A stretch of DNA of 64,000 nucleotides, from NCBI GenBank assembly GCA_003250355.1, contig QKGS01000077.1, positions 1-64,000 on the forward strand, written 5' to 3'. The stretch's first letter is position 1, and each line of letters begins with the position of its first letter. Source of the stretch: Bacteroidota bacterium (GTDB lineage Bacteria; Bacteroidota; Bacteroidia; Bacteroidales; SZUA-534). Under the pieces are notes generated by a model. That model had not been told where the DNA came from. It did no database searches and was given only the letters and a program-made list of their open reading frames with translations. Positions 1 through 11,158 of this stretch are shown piece after piece. A program made the position numbers and the translations under genes.

Positions 1-785
1 TCTAAAACGGTACGCAGCGGCCTTTGTCCAAATGGGGTATTGATCAAATCAACAATCGTATTGGCTATTTCTACGGGATTAGGAGCAATGCCTTGTTCAA
101 TTTGCATGAGGCGGTTGGCTTCAAAATCCTGTAACATACCTATCACCATACTGTATTGACTCATAATGGCATCATTAGTAACAGCCGGAGAAAACTCCTT
201 TGTGCGGTTAAAGATATTGGTGGTAGGGTATAATCCAGGTTCAATAATGACCGAGTCAATTCCAACCCCGTTCAGCTCGTATCGCCAGCATTCTGCCATG
301 GCTTCCAGTGCAGCTTTTGAGGCAGAATAAGTACTCCATGCCGGAAAATACAGGCGACCAAGTATACTGGAAACATTGATGATTAACCCCGATTTTTGAT
401 TGCGCATAACCGGAATTACTTTGTTGGTAAGATTGTAAACGCCAAAAACATTTACTTCGAACATACGTTCCATTTCTCCATTGGTGTGCAGTTCGCTCAG
501 TCCGATGCCCGCCGAACCCGCATTGTTAATCAGTACATCAATGTGGCCTTCTTTGGCTACTATTTTATCTACTGTACTATCGAGTGATATAACGTTGGTT
601 ACATCGAGGTCGCACACGGTAATGTTTTCAATGGCGGAAAGCTCTTCGCACCGGTCTTTGTTACTTTCTTTGGTATTACGCATGCCGGCATAAACCTTAT
701 TCCCTTTGGCGGCAAGCTCCCTGGCTGTTAAATACCCAAAGCCGTTGCTTGTACCCGTTATCAATACTACTTGTTGCTTGTTCAT
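1..785 (-). CDS. SDR family NAD(P)-dependent oxidoreductase (3' end lies outside the window)
   Basis: Manual minus-strand translation from ATG at 785: MNKQQVVLITGTSNGFGYLTARELAAKGNKVYAG...DVLINNAG...YSASKAALEAMAE; Rossmann TGxxxGxG, NNAG and YxxxK motifs of classical SDRs. Absent from the ORF track because it runs off the edge. Confidence 0.9.
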   Translation of the reverse strand, partial: MNKQQVVLITGTSNGFGYLTARELAAKGNKVYAGMRNTKESNKDRCEELSAIENITVCDLDVTNVISLDSTVDKIVAKEGHIDVLINNAGSAGIGLSELHTNGEMERMFEVNVFGVYNLTNKVIPVMRNQKSGLIINVSSILGRLYFPAWSTYSASKAALEAMAECWRYELNGVGIDSVIIEPGLYPTTNIFNRTKEFSPAVTNDAIMSQYSMVIGMLQDFEANRLMQIEQGIAPNPVEIANTIVDLINTPFGQRPLRTVL

Positions 786-791
786 TTTTTA

Positions 792-1328
792 TTAAGCTGT
801 TTTAGAATAAGTATTTGCTTTTAATTTCTTGCACACATCATTTGCCAGCATCATTGCTGTTTTGTCTGTTATTTTTAGATTATCAATTTCGCTCTTCTTT
901 ACTTTGATGTCATTTGAGAACAGATCTTTCAAGAATAATTTTACCACGGCTTCGGGAGCTTTACCTGCCCGTCTTTCCAATTCTTCTTCAATTTTAGGAT
1001 TATCGTCGTGTGTACCTGCACATAAGGTTACAAATGAATAGGGACCAATAACTGAATGATAGCTTTTAAAGACGGCTCTGAAAGGCGATGCAATTTTACC
1101 TATCCATACAGGACCAATCAATACAACGTGGTCGTATTTACCGACAAAAAAATCAAAATCCTGTATTTGCGGAGTGCTGTTAAACAAGACATCAAAAATG
1201 ATGGTTCCGATATTGCGTTTTTTTATCTCCCTGATGGGGAAAAAATCGGCTTCCAGCTGATTGGTAATGCATTTTGCCAGTTTTGCATTATTTCCTGTGT
1301 GTGAATAAGATAATACCAGTGTCTTCAT
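792..1328 (-). CDS. Flavodoxin-like protein
   Basis: MKTLVLSYSHTGNNAKLAKCI...DHVVLIGPVWIGKIASPFRAVF; flavodoxin fold FMN-binding motif. Internal Met of ORF 792..1391 chosen as the likely start. Confidence 0.75.
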   Translation of the reverse strand: MKTLVLSYSHTGNNAKLAKCITNQLEADFFPIREIKKRNIGTIIFDVLFNSTPQIQDFDFFVGKYDHVVLIGPVWIGKIASPFRAVFKSYHSVIGPYSFVTLCAGTHDDNPKIEEELERRAGKAPEAVVKLFLKDLFSNDIKVKKSEIDNLKITDKTAMMLANDVCKKLKANTYSKTA

Positions 1329-1565
1329 AATTCTAGTTTTATTTGACAAAACTAGTATGAAGAACCAATTGGGTATTTTGACAAAAGTCAAAAAATGGAT
1401 TTAATAAACAATAAATTATACAATCAGAAGAATGGATGGCAAAAACAATATTCCTCTACTTTATATTCAAAGTCTTCACCATTACCAAAATTAGGGTACA
1501 CATAAATAAAGTCGTTTTACATAGCTTCATTTATTTTACTATTTTTATGTTACAAAAAAGTAAAT

Positions 1566-4500
1566 ATGCGATTAATACTATTTATACTTCTTGCAACATT
1601 TCACCTCATTTCTATTTCACAGGAATATACCTTTGAACGTATAAATTCAAGTCACGGCTTATCGCAAAATAATGTCGTTGATATATTTCAAGACAGCAAA
1701 GGGTTTTTATGGATAGCTACACATGAAGGGATGAACCGTTACGATGGTCTCGAATTTAAAGTTTACTCCATTTCCGAAACCGACACCAACTCTATTAGTA
1801 GTAATTTAACAAGCAAATTTACTGAAGATACCAACGGAAATATATGGGTATCAACCCTCGACAATGGAATATGCCGGTTCAATCCCGAAACCGAAAAGTT
1901 TACACGGTTCTACAACACCGCACAAAACCCTGATTTACTTAGAACCAACCACACACGAAATATATTTTGCGATTCACTCAACCGAGTATTCGTTGCAACA
2001 CAAACAGGAGTTGACTGTATTATTAACGATAATACCGGCAATTCAAACATTGTACATATCCAAAACCTTTCTGACAGCTTATTACACGGCTCTCTTGCAC
2101 TAGTTACCCGATTTTACCAAAGCCGTTCAGGTAAAATATTGGTTTGTATGTGGGATAAAATATCGTACATTGACTATCCGCAAAACAACTCATATACACC
2201 ACAACTCAAACTGTTTTATAAAAACAAAAATATTCAAAGCATTAATTATATAGCCGATTTTGATAAAGGGTATCTGATAGGACACAATAATGGATTAAGC
2301 TATATAATAGATGACTCTGCATTCTCCGACAAATCAATAATTTCAACTATAAATATAGGCAGAGTAAACAGATTTACAATACTTAACGATGGCAGTATAT
2401 GGGCCGGTAGCGACCAGGGGCTGTTTCGGATTGAATTTAACAACCACAAATTGCATACAACACACCATTTTACAGCCGGCGACAATGAATACAGCATACC
2501 CAACAACAATGTAATATGTGTGGTAAAAGATAACAGCGAAAACTTATGGATAGGTACTAATGGTGGCGGAATATGTAAATTAAGCGCACTTAACCGACAA
2601 TTTAAAACTTATAAATCAACATTAACCCCGGGTAGTTTGAATTGTAATAAAATACTCTCAATGTATGAAGACACTGAAAAAAACCTATGGATAGGAACCG
2701 AAGGTGGCGGGGTAAACTTCTTACCAGCCAATAATAATCCAAATTACAGTTCCGGTTTTAAATACCTCTATAACAATATTGCCAACGAACAACACATTGT
2801 TTACGACTTTTATTCAACCAAACAAAATAACTATGAAATATGGATGGGTACAGCTTATCACTCAAAAATAGCCCGCTTATTTAAAACTAACTCCGATTGG
2901 AAGGTCTCAACAAACTTTTTACCCGAACCCAAAGGGATGGTTTTAGCAATACACATTGATAAAAACAACGCAATATGGTTGGGTACATACTTGTTCGGAT
3001 TACAAAAAATTGTATACAGCAACGGCTCGTACAAGTCGTATTACTACACTACCCACAACAGTAATTTATGCTCAAATACCATCAGAAGTTTTTGCGAAGA
3101 TACCAAAGGACGACTTTGGATAGCCACTTCAAACGGTATTGCTGTTCTCGACAGTATTGAAATGAAAAAAGCAAACCCAGAGTTTCATATTTTCAAAAAT
3201 ATATTTAATGATTTTACATCGGTAAGTTACAACTATATTTTTCGAATAGTTGAAGCCGGCAACAGCAATATATGGTTTGGTACTATGGGAGGCGGACTCA
3301 ACAAATACGTTGAAGGGTCAGAATTATTAAACGGTACATTTATACACTTTACAACCAAAAACGGACTGGCAAATAATTCGGTAAAAGAAATTATTATTGA
3401 CAATGATGAAAATTTATGGTTAGGTACAAACAAAGGATTAACACGCTTCAACCCTGATACATACAAAATTCGAAACTTTAACCATAAAGACGGTTTACAA
3501 AGCCTCGAATTTGTTGAACTTGCCGGTTGCAAAAGAGCCGATGGCGAAATACTAATGGGTGGAGTTAATGGGTTTAATGCATTTTACCCAAATGAAATTG
3601 AAGAAGATACAACACCTCCAATTGTATTTTTTACTAAACTTGAAATAGCCAATAAAGAGATTAAATACAATGAACCTGTAAATAACGATATTATCCTTAC
3701 AAAGCCTCTCAATATTACCAATGAAATTGTACTCCGCCATACCGATAATAACTTTACTATTCACTTTGTGGCATTACACCTGGCGAACCCCGAATACAAC
3801 CAATATAAATATATGCTCGAAGGTTACGATAAGGAGTGGATTACAACATCGGCAAAAACCCGATTTGCCAAATATACCAACCTCAAACAGGGAGAATACA
3901 TATTTAAAGTAACTGCTGCAAACAGCGACGGATACTGGATGCATACACCTCGATTTGTGAAAATAATTATAAAACCACCTCTCTATAAAACCACTCTTTT
4001 CAAAATATTGACAATTGTTTCACTAATGATTGTAGTTACTTCTTTGCTACTACTCAGACTATATATAACCAGAAAACAAAAAAAAGAACTTGAAAGTATT
4101 GTTACCGAAAGAACTACCGAATTAATGGAGCAAAACATTAGGTTAGAAGAGAGTAAAGAAGAGATAATGGTACAAAAAGAAGAACTTGAATTTCATAAAT
4201 ACAATCTGGAAACCATTGTTAACAAAAGAACCGATGCTCTGAAAAAGGCACTTGAATCGGCAAAGCTTGCCGATGAACTAAAATCGGCATTTTTAGCAAA
4301 TATGTCGCATGAAATTCGTACACCCATGAATGCCATTATAGGGTTCTCAGGTTTGTTAGATAACAAAGAATTTTCAAAAACAGAGAAGAGCAATTTCATA
4401 AACCTTATACAATCAAATGCCCAAAAACTACTTATGCTTATTGATGATATTCTTTCAATAAGCCTTATAGAATCGAATCAGTTGAAAGTGAATATGTCGG

Positions 4501-4976
4501 AGTTCAATATAATTACGCTGCTGCAAAACAGCCTTGAAACCGCAAAAATTAACTTAAACGGAAAAGGACTTACTTTGATTTTCGATAACAATACCCATAC
4601 CGATAATATTATTATAAAAACCGATGAATTACGTATAAATCAAATTGTTACCAACCTGCTAGACAATGCAATAAAATTTACCGCTCATGGCAATATTACC
4701 CTAAAGGCTAGGTTCAATAACCATAATAACTTAATTATTTCGGTTGCCGATACCGGCATAGGAATTGCTCCCCACGATATTGAAAAAATATTTGAACGTT
4801 TCAATAAACTCGATAATAGCGGTTCTCCTTCCAATTCGGGCGTAGGATTAGGCCTGTCAATATCACACAAACTTGCTCAAAAACTCGATTTGAAATTATC
4901 GGTTGCATCGGAATTAAATAAAGGGTCAGAATTTTTATTGGAAATACCTGCCCAAAAGGTTATTATACAACAATAA
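1566..4976 (+). CDS. Membrane sensor histidine kinase with Reg_prop beta-propeller, Y_Y_Y domain, HisKA and HATPase_c (no receiver or HTH)
   Basis: Repeated 'LWIGTxxGG' Reg_prop units, Y_Y_Y region ([15 protein letters not shown]..), TM helix, H-box '[23 protein letters not shown]', N-box '[12 protein letters not shown]', G-boxes '[14 protein letters not shown]'. Confidence 0.92.
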   Translation: MRLILFILLATFHLISISQEYTFERINSSHGLSQNNVVDIFQDSKGFLWIATHEGMNRYDGLEFKVYSISETDTNSISSNLTSKFTEDTNGNIWVSTLDNGICRFNPETEKFTRFYNTAQNPDLLRTNHTRNIFCDSLNRVFVATQTGVDCIINDNTGNSNIVHIQNLSDSLLHGSLALVTRFYQSRSGKILVCMWDKISYIDYPQNNSYTPQLKLFYKNKNIQSINYIADFDKGYLIGHNNGLSYIIDDSAFSDKSIISTINIGRVNRFTILNDGSIWAGSDQGLFRIEFNNHKLHTTHHFTAGDNEYSIPNNNVICVVKDNSENLWIGTNGGGICKLSALNRQFKTYKSTLTPGSLNCNKILSMYEDTEKNLWIGTEGGGVNFLPANNNPNYSSGFKYLYNNIANEQHIVYDFYSTKQNNYEIWMGTAYHSKIARLFKTNSDWKVSTNFLPEPKGMVLAIHIDKNNAIWLGTYLFGLQKIVYSNGSYKSYYYTTHNSNLCSNTIRSFCEDTKGRLWIATSNGIAVLDSIEMKKANPEFHIFKNIFNDFTSVSYNYIFRIVEAGNSNIWFGTMGGGLNKYVEGSELLNGTFIHFTTKNGLANNSVKEIIIDNDENLWLGTNKGLTRFNPDTYKIRNFNHKDGLQSLEFVELAGCKRADGEILMGGVNGFNAFYPNEIEEDTTPPIVFFTKLEIANKEIKYNEPVNNDIILTKPLNITNEIVLRHTDNNFTIHFVALHLANPEYNQYKYMLEGYDKEWITTSAKTRFAKYTNLKQGEYIFKVTAANSDGYWMHTPRFVKIIIKPPLYKTTLFKILTIVSLMIVVTSLLLLRLYITRKQKKELESIVTERTTELMEQNIRLEESKEEIMVQKEELEFHKYNLETIVNKRTDALKKALESAKLADELKSAFLANMSHEIRTPMNAIIGFSGLLDNKEFSKTEKSNFINLIQSNAQKLLMLIDDILSISLIESNQLKVNMSEFNIITLLQNSLETAKINLNGKGLTLIFDNNTHTDNIIIKTDELRINQIVTNLLDNAIKFTAHGNITLKARFNNHNNLIISVADTGIGIAPHDIEKIFERFNKLDNSGSPSNSGVGLGLSISHKLAQKLDLKLSVASELNKGSEFLLEIPAQKVIIQQ

Positions 4977-5444
4977 TTAAATATTTATCTAAAATATATC
5001 ATCATCAAACCATAAATTATCATCATCATCGAAGTAACTTTCGTCAATAAAAGTTAACAACGATTTATTTGCTTAGTTAAATCATCAACCTGTTGTGTAT
5101 TTCTGTTAAATGCCTTTTGTTGCGATGTTAATTTTTTTACCTCACTATTTTTACCAATCACTAGCTCTTGCTTAACACCTGTGCTATTACCATTAAAACC
5201 AAAATCCTTATTTCTCATTATATATTTAAATTACATAAGTAAAAGTGTTTTTTTTTACAAAAACAATATGCATTAAACAATAAAAAACCAACTAAATTGT
5301 AAGTTTCAAAAAAATCTTCAATAACATCTGATTAAAAAACAAAAACTATTCATATCTATTATAAATTACCATCTATGTTAAACAAAATTAAATCCCATTT
5401 GTGATAATAACTGATTTAATAATTTTGCCTACATTAGTAATTAT

Positions 5445-5669
5445 ATGAGTAAACAAAATATATTCCGTAGAGTTTTAGATTTCTACATTACCGGATTTAA
5501 AACCATGACCTGGGGTAAACAGCTCTGGGTTATTATTTTAGTAAAGCTTTTTATTATGTTTGCAGTATTAAAAGCATTCTTTTTTCCTAATTTTCTTAAC
5601 ACCAATTTCGAAACCGATACAGAAAAAAGCAATCATGTAATAGAACAATTAACAAATCCAAATAAATAA
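5445..5669 (+). CDS. DUF4492 small membrane protein upstream of cytochrome bd genes
   Basis: 74 aa, FxYxGFKxMTWGKxLWxIIxxKLFIMF pattern typical of DUF4492, directly 5' of cydA. Confidence 0.75.
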   Translation: MSKQNIFRRVLDFYITGFKTMTWGKQLWVIILVKLFIMFAVLKAFFFPNFLNTNFETDTEKSNHVIEQLTNPNK

Positions 5670-5672
5670 AAT

Positions 5673-7253
5673 ATGTTAGAAGGAATAGACTTATCGCTGG
5701 TTAACTGGTCGAGAGCACAATTTGCACTTACCGCAATGTATCACTGGCTTTTTGTGCCACTTACTCTGGGGCTGGGTTTTATTATTGCCATTATGGAAAC
5801 CATATACGTACGTACAGGTATACCCGAATGGAAAAAGACCACCAAATTCTGGATGAAACTCTTTGGTATTAACTTCGCCATAGGGGTATCAACAGGTATA
5901 ATACTTGAATTTGAATTTGGAACTAACTGGAGCAACTACTCGTGGTTTGTAGGCGACATATTTGGTGCTCCCCTTGCTATTGAAGGTATTATGGCCTTTT
6001 TTATGGAGAGTACTTTTATAGCCATTATGTTTTTTGGATGGAACAAAGTAAGCAAAAAGTTTCACCTTGCAAGTACATGGCTTACAGCAATAGGTGCTAA
6101 CCTGTCTGCACTATGGATACTTGTTGCCAACAGTTGGATGCAATCGCCCGTAGGTATGCACTTTAACCCCGATACTGCCCGCAACGAAATGGGCAACTTT
6201 TGGGAAGTACTACTGTCGCCCGTAGCCATCAATAAGTTTCTGCATACTGTAACATCGGCTTTTGTGCTGGCTGCTATTTTTGTAATAGGTATTAGTGCCT
6301 GGTTTCTATTACGCAACCGCCATGTGGTATTTAGCAAAAAAAGCATAAAAATAGCTTCCATATTCGGTTTGGCTGCAAGTATATTTTTAGCATGGACAGG
6401 CGATGGCTCGGCATACCAAGTTGCTCAAAAACAACCTATGAAACTAGCTGCCATGGAAGGATTATACCATGGTAAAGAGGGTGCCGGTATTGTTGTAGTT
6501 GGAGCCCTGAACCCAAATAAAGAATACAACAACTCCGATGATGCAATGATTTTTAAAGTTGAAGTGCCCAAAGCATTATCGTTCCTCGGATATCGCAATG
6601 CCGATGCTTTTGTGCCGGGTATTGCCGATATTATAAACGGTGGATATACATACACCGACAAAGAAGGTAACCTGCAAACTGCACTCTCATTCGACGAGAA
6701 AGTAAAACGTGGCAAAATTGCTATTCAGGCTTTAGCCGATTATAAAAAAGCCAAAGATGCCAATAACGATTCTGCTGCTGTTGCAAATAAACGATTACTC
6801 GACAATAACTTTGCATACTTTGGTTACGGATACTTGAACAAACCTGAAAGTATTATCCCTAATGTGCCTCTTACATTCTACAGCTTTCACATAATGGTTG
6901 CCCTTGCCGGTTGGTTTATGGTAATTTTTGCAGGAGCATTATTCTTTTTATGGAAAAACAAACTCGAAAAACAGCGTTTATTCTTACGCCTGTCGTTCCT
7001 GAGCATTCCGCTTGCCTATGTAGCTTCGCAGTGCGGGTGGATAGTTGCCGAAGTAGGACGTCAGCCTTGGGTTATTCAAGACATTATGCCTACCGCCGCA
7101 GCTATTTCACGTATCGATACCACTGCCGTTAAAATAACATTCTTCCTGTTCCTTATTGTTTTTACGGCTCTTATGTTTGCCGAAATAGGAATTTTGCGTA
7201 AGCAAATACGTAAAGGTCCCGATTTAGAAGATGAACCGGAGAAAGCAGTATAA
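5673..7253 (+). CDS. cydA: Cytochrome bd ubiquinol oxidase subunit I
   Basis: SRAQFALTAMYHWLFVPLTLGLGFIIAIMET..., GWIVAEVGRQPWVI motif; followed by cydB. Confidence 0.97.
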   Translation: MLEGIDLSLVNWSRAQFALTAMYHWLFVPLTLGLGFIIAIMETIYVRTGIPEWKKTTKFWMKLFGINFAIGVSTGIILEFEFGTNWSNYSWFVGDIFGAPLAIEGIMAFFMESTFIAIMFFGWNKVSKKFHLASTWLTAIGANLSALWILVANSWMQSPVGMHFNPDTARNEMGNFWEVLLSPVAINKFLHTVTSAFVLAAIFVIGISAWFLLRNRHVVFSKKSIKIASIFGLAASIFLAWTGDGSAYQVAQKQPMKLAAMEGLYHGKEGAGIVVVGALNPNKEYNNSDDAMIFKVEVPKALSFLGYRNADAFVPGIADIINGGYTYTDKEGNLQTALSFDEKVKRGKIAIQALADYKKAKDANNDSAAVANKRLLDNNFAYFGYGYLNKPESIIPNVPLTFYSFHIMVALAGWFMVIFAGALFFLWKNKLEKQRLFLRLSFLSIPLAYVASQCGWIVAEVGRQPWVIQDIMPTAAAISRIDTTAVKITFFLFLIVFTALMFAEIGILRKQIRKGPDLEDEPEKAV

Positions 7254-7341
7254 AAAAACGAATACAGAAGACCGGAGACCGGAGACTAAGTATAGGAGAA
7301 TATATATACAAATAAAAAACTAAACGTAAAAACGAATTATT

Positions 7342-8502
7342 ATGGACACTACATACATACTTTTACAACAATACTGGTGGGTACTGGTTTCGCTGCTAGG
7401 CTCAGTACTGGTATTCCTTATGTTTGTTCAAGGCGGACAATCGCTCATATATACCTTAGGCAAAAATGAAGAACAACGAACCTTACTGGTAAATTCACTT
7501 GGTCGTAAATGGGAATTAACATTTACCACACTTGTAACATTCGGCGGGGCATTTTTTGCGTCGTTCCCTCTATTCTACTCTACCAGCTTTGGCGGAGCAT
7601 ACTGGGTGTGGATGGCTATACTGTTCTGCTTTGTACTGCAAGCGGTATCGTACGAGTACCGTACTAAACCAGGCAATGCACTAGGCAAAAAAACTTTCGA
7701 GATATTCCTTTTTACAAACGGCCTTTTGGGAACAATACTGATAGGTACTGCTGTGGGAACATTCTTTAACGGAGCAATGTTTACGGTAAATAAAATGAAC
7801 ATTACCAACCCTGAAAATCCGGTAATATCGCAATGGGCAACACCTTGGCACGGGCTTGAAGCTGTACTCACTTTTCACAACGTGGCTTTAGGGCTGGCTG
7901 TTTTTTTCCTGTCGCGAGTATTGGCTAACCTCTATTTTCTTAACTCTATCGACAATGAGAAACTAACCCAATCGGCAATAAAATCGCTTAAAATAAACAC
8001 CCCGCTATTCCTTTTATTCTTTGTATTCTTTATTATTCGACTGATTACTAAAGATGGTTTTGCACTAACCCCCCAAACAGGCGAAGTATTTATTGAAAAA
8101 TATAAATACCTGCATAACTTTATACAAATGCCCATAGTGCTTATAATGTTTTTAGCGGGGCTTGTTAGTGTTATATGGGGTATTTACGTAAGTGTTTTAT
8201 ATAAAAAATACAATAATCGCGGTATATGGTATTCTGGAATTGGTACTATACTTGCTGTACTCTCTTTATTTCTATTAGCAGGGTTCAATAATACTGCTTA
8301 CTACCCTTCGTTAGTCGATTTACAAAGCTCACTTACTATTTACAACAGTTCATCGAGCAAGTTTACCCTTTCGGTAATGTCAGTGGTTTCTATTCTACTA
8401 CCATTTGTAATAGCATATATAATTATTGCATGGCGGGCTATTAACCGTCGCAAACTAACTACCAATGAGCTGATTGAAGATGACAGCTTACATGTGTATT
8501 AA
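7342..8502 (+). CDS. cydB: Cytochrome bd ubiquinol oxidase subunit II
   Basis: Multi-TM protein with QGGQSLIYTLGKNEEQRTLLVNSLGRKWELTFTTLVTFGGAFFASFPLFYSTSFGGAYWVWM; adjacent to cydA. Confidence 0.95.
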   Translation: MDTTYILLQQYWWVLVSLLGSVLVFLMFVQGGQSLIYTLGKNEEQRTLLVNSLGRKWELTFTTLVTFGGAFFASFPLFYSTSFGGAYWVWMAILFCFVLQAVSYEYRTKPGNALGKKTFEIFLFTNGLLGTILIGTAVGTFFNGAMFTVNKMNITNPENPVISQWATPWHGLEAVLTFHNVALGLAVFFLSRVLANLYFLNSIDNEKLTQSAIKSLKINTPLFLLFFVFFIIRLITKDGFALTPQTGEVFIEKYKYLHNFIQMPIVLIMFLAGLVSVIWGIYVSVLYKKYNNRGIWYSGIGTILAVLSLFLLAGFNNTAYYPSLVDLQSSLTIYNSSSSKFTLSVMSVVSILLPFVIAYIIIAWRAINRRKLTTNELIEDDSLHVY

Positions 8503-8520
8503 TAAACTCACTTAACAGAA

Positions 8521-8556
8521 AAAGGGTGTCCGATATTTTAGGACACCTTTTTTTAT
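8521..8556 (+). terminator. Intrinsic terminator of the cyd operon
   Basis: aaagGGTGTCCgatattttaGGACACCttttttt hairpin plus T tract just after the cydB stop. Confidence 0.85.
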
Positions 8557-8669
8557 GATAAACACCCTACAACAAAAAAACATATCCAACTTATATTCAG
8601 CAATATAACAGTAAGGAGAGTAATAATTAATTAATGCTATATTTTTCTGTTATCTTTATTCAAAAATTA

Positions 8670-8677
8670 TATATTTG
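8670..8677 (+). promoter_or_regulatory. Putative Bacteroidota -7 box (TATATTTG)
   Basis: TAnnTTTG match about 95 nt upstream of the polyamine operon; no clear -33 TTTG at ideal spacing. Confidence 0.4.
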
Positions 8678-8770
8678 CCACAGTATATATCCACTGTTGA
8701 GCCGGCAATATAACGCCCTCAAACCGAGATACATACAAATTATTAACGTTTTAAATTTTTTAGAAAAAAA

Positions 8771-9973
8771 ATGAACAAAGTCCTGATTATCGGAGCCGGA
8801 GGTGTAAGCAACGTAGTAGTGCACAAGTGTGCATCCCTTCCGGAAGTATTTGGTGAGATAGTTTTAGCCTCTCGTACCAAAAGCAAGTGCGATACCATTG
8901 CACAAGGTGTAAAACAACGTTTGAACCGTGACATTATTACCGAGGCACTCAATGCCGATAATGTACAGGAAACGGTTGCCCTTATTAAAAAGCATCAGCC
9001 CAAACTGGTTATTAATGTTGCTCTTCCGTATCAAGATTTAGCCATAATGGATGCCTGTCTTGAAACAGGTGTCGATTATCTCGATACTGCTAACTATGAA
9101 CCAAAAGACGAAGCTAAATTTGAATACAAATGGCAATGGGCTTACCAAGATAAATTTAAAAATGCCGGATTAATGGCACTTCTTGGGTCAGGTTTCGACC
9201 CGGGAGTAACAAACATATTCTGTGCCTATGCCCAGAAACACTTATTCGACGAAATTCACTACGTTGATATTGTTGACTGTAATGGCGGCGACCATGGAAA
9301 AGCATTTGCCACAAACTTTAACCCCGAAATTAACATTCGTGAAATAACTGCTCGCGGACGTTACTGGGAAAATGGCAACTGGGAAAGCACCGACCCCCTT
9401 TCTGTTAATCAGGATTTCGATTTTCCGGGAGTTGGAACACGCAAAATGTATCTAATGTACCACGAAGAACTTGAGTCGCTTTGCCAAAACTTAAAAGGTT
9501 TGAAACGTATCCGTTTTTGGATGACATTCGGTCAAGAATATCTTACTCACTTACGTGTAATGCAAAACATTGGTATTACTCGTATCGATGAGGTAGAATA
9601 CAAAGGACAAAAAATTGTCCCTATTGAGTTCCTTAAAGCACTCCTACCCGACCCCGGTTCATTAGCCGAAAACTATACCGGTAAAACATCAATAGGTTGT
9701 GTTATTGAAGGATTAAAAGACGGCAAAAAAGTTCGTAAATTCATATACAACATTTGCGACCATGCCGAAACATACAAAGAGGTTGGCTCACAAGCTATAT
9801 CGTACACTACCGGTGTTCCGGCTATGATAGGTGCAAAAATGATACTTACAGGCAAATGGAAACAAGCCGGAGTATACAATATAGAGCAACTCGACCCCGA
9901 TCCATTCATGGACGATTTAAATAAGTACGGATTACCTTGGCATATTGAAGAATGGAGCAGTTCGGTAAAATAA
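8771..9973 (+). CDS. Saccharopine dehydrogenase-family protein, probable carboxy(nor)spermidine dehydrogenase
   Basis: LIIGAGGVSNVVVHKCA Rossmann motif, GFDPGVTNIFCAYAQKH; overlaps nspC. Confidence 0.88.
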   Translation: MNKVLIIGAGGVSNVVVHKCASLPEVFGEIVLASRTKSKCDTIAQGVKQRLNRDIITEALNADNVQETVALIKKHQPKLVINVALPYQDLAIMDACLETGVDYLDTANYEPKDEAKFEYKWQWAYQDKFKNAGLMALLGSGFDPGVTNIFCAYAQKHLFDEIHYVDIVDCNGGDHGKAFATNFNPEINIREITARGRYWENGNWESTDPLSVNQDFDFPGVGTRKMYLMYHEELESLCQNLKGLKRIRFWMTFGQEYLTHLRVMQNIGITRIDEVEYKGQKIVPIEFLKALLPDPGSLAENYTGKTSIGCVIEGLKDGKKVRKFIYNICDHAETYKEVGSQAISYTTGVPAMIGAKMILTGKWKQAGVYNIEQLDPDPFMDDLNKYGLPWHIEEWSSSVK

Positions 9974-11121
9974 AGCTTAACGAAAAACAGTTAAAAAGCC
10001 TAAAAACACCTTGCTATATTGTAAATGAAACTAAGCTTGAGGAAAACCTCAGGCTTCTTAAATATGTTCAAGATAAAACAGGCTGTAAAATACTTTTAGC
10101 ATTTAAAGGTTTTGCCATGTGGAGCATGGCAAAACTTGTTCGCAAATATCTGCCCGGCACATCGGCAAGTTCTGTTAGTGAAGCCCGTTTAGGTCGTCAC
10201 GAATTTGGTGGTATGCTACACTGCTATGCGCCTGCATATTCGCAAGCCGATATTGACGAACATGTAAAACTAGCCGACCATATTGTATTCAATTCACCCG
10301 GTCAGTGGAACAATTTTAAAGAACAACTAAAAAAATACCCGCAAATTAAATGCGGCTTGCGTATTAATCCGGAACATTCCGAAACCGATACTGCTATTTA
10401 CGACCCCAGCGGTCCAAACAGCCGATTAGGTACCACTCTTAAAAATTTTGAAGCAAATATTCAAAACCTCGAAGGTATATCGGGTTTACACTTTCATAAT
10501 TTATGTGAACTAAATTCCGATGCTTTGGAACGTACACTTGCTGTTGTTGAAGAAAAATTCGGATTCTATTTTAACAAAATATCATGGATAAACTTTGGCG
10601 GCGGACACCATATTACCCGCCCCGATTATGATATTGAAAAGCTTGTAAACATTATTAACAACTTTAAAAGTAAATACAAGCTCGATGTATATTTAGAACC
10701 CGGCGAAGCTATTGCTCTAAATACCGGAGTACTGGTTTCTACTGTTTTAGATGTATTCAATAACGGTATGGACTTGGCTATTCTTGACACTTCGGCAACA
10801 GCACATATGCCCGATGTACTTGAAATGCCTTACCGCCCATATATTGAAAATGCCGGTGAACCCGAAAAACTTGCTCATACATTCCGCCTTGGTGGTGTTA
10901 CCTGCCTTGCAGGCGATGTTATTGGCGACTACAGCTTCAATGAACCTGTTAAAATAGGCGACAAACTTGTTTTCGGCGATATGGCACACTATACCATGGT
11001 TAAAAACACTACTTTTAACGGGGTTCGTTTACCTAATATTTATAAGTTCAATTCTCAAACTAAAGAATTAACACTTATTAAAGAATTCGGTTACAATGAC
11101 TATAAATCGAGATTAAGTTAA
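9952..11121 (+). CDS. nspC: Carboxynorspermidine/carboxyspermidine decarboxylase
   Basis: PLP fold III decarboxylase; 'TPCYIVNETKLEENLRLL', 'LLAFKGFAMWSM', 'LHFHNLCE', 'WINFGGGHHITRPDYD'; 22 bp overlap with upstream dehydrogenase. Confidence 0.92.
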   Translation: MEQFGKIKLNEKQLKSLKTPCYIVNETKLEENLRLLKYVQDKTGCKILLAFKGFAMWSMAKLVRKYLPGTSASSVSEARLGRHEFGGMLHCYAPAYSQADIDEHVKLADHIVFNSPGQWNNFKEQLKKYPQIKCGLRINPEHSETDTAIYDPSGPNSRLGTTLKNFEANIQNLEGISGLHFHNLCELNSDALERTLAVVEEKFGFYFNKISWINFGGGHHITRPDYDIEKLVNIINNFKSKYKLDVYLEPGEAIALNTGVLVSTVLDVFNNGMDLAILDTSATAHMPDVLEMPYRPYIENAGEPEKLAHTFRLGGVTCLAGDVIGDYSFNEPVKIGDKLVFGDMAHYTMVKNTTFNGVRLPNIYKFNSQTKELTLIKEFGYNDYKSRLS

Positions 11122-11158
11122 ATTATAATTTTTAAGCACCATTCATAAGCATACATAA

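Noticed and set aside
396-693. Two short plus-strand ORFs at 396-587 and 481-693
   Set aside because: Antisense to the SDR gene whose motifs are clear on the minus strand.
4990-5030. 'atcatcatc' microsatellite
   Set aside because: Explained as Asp codons (GAT) of the small acidic ORF on the minus strand.
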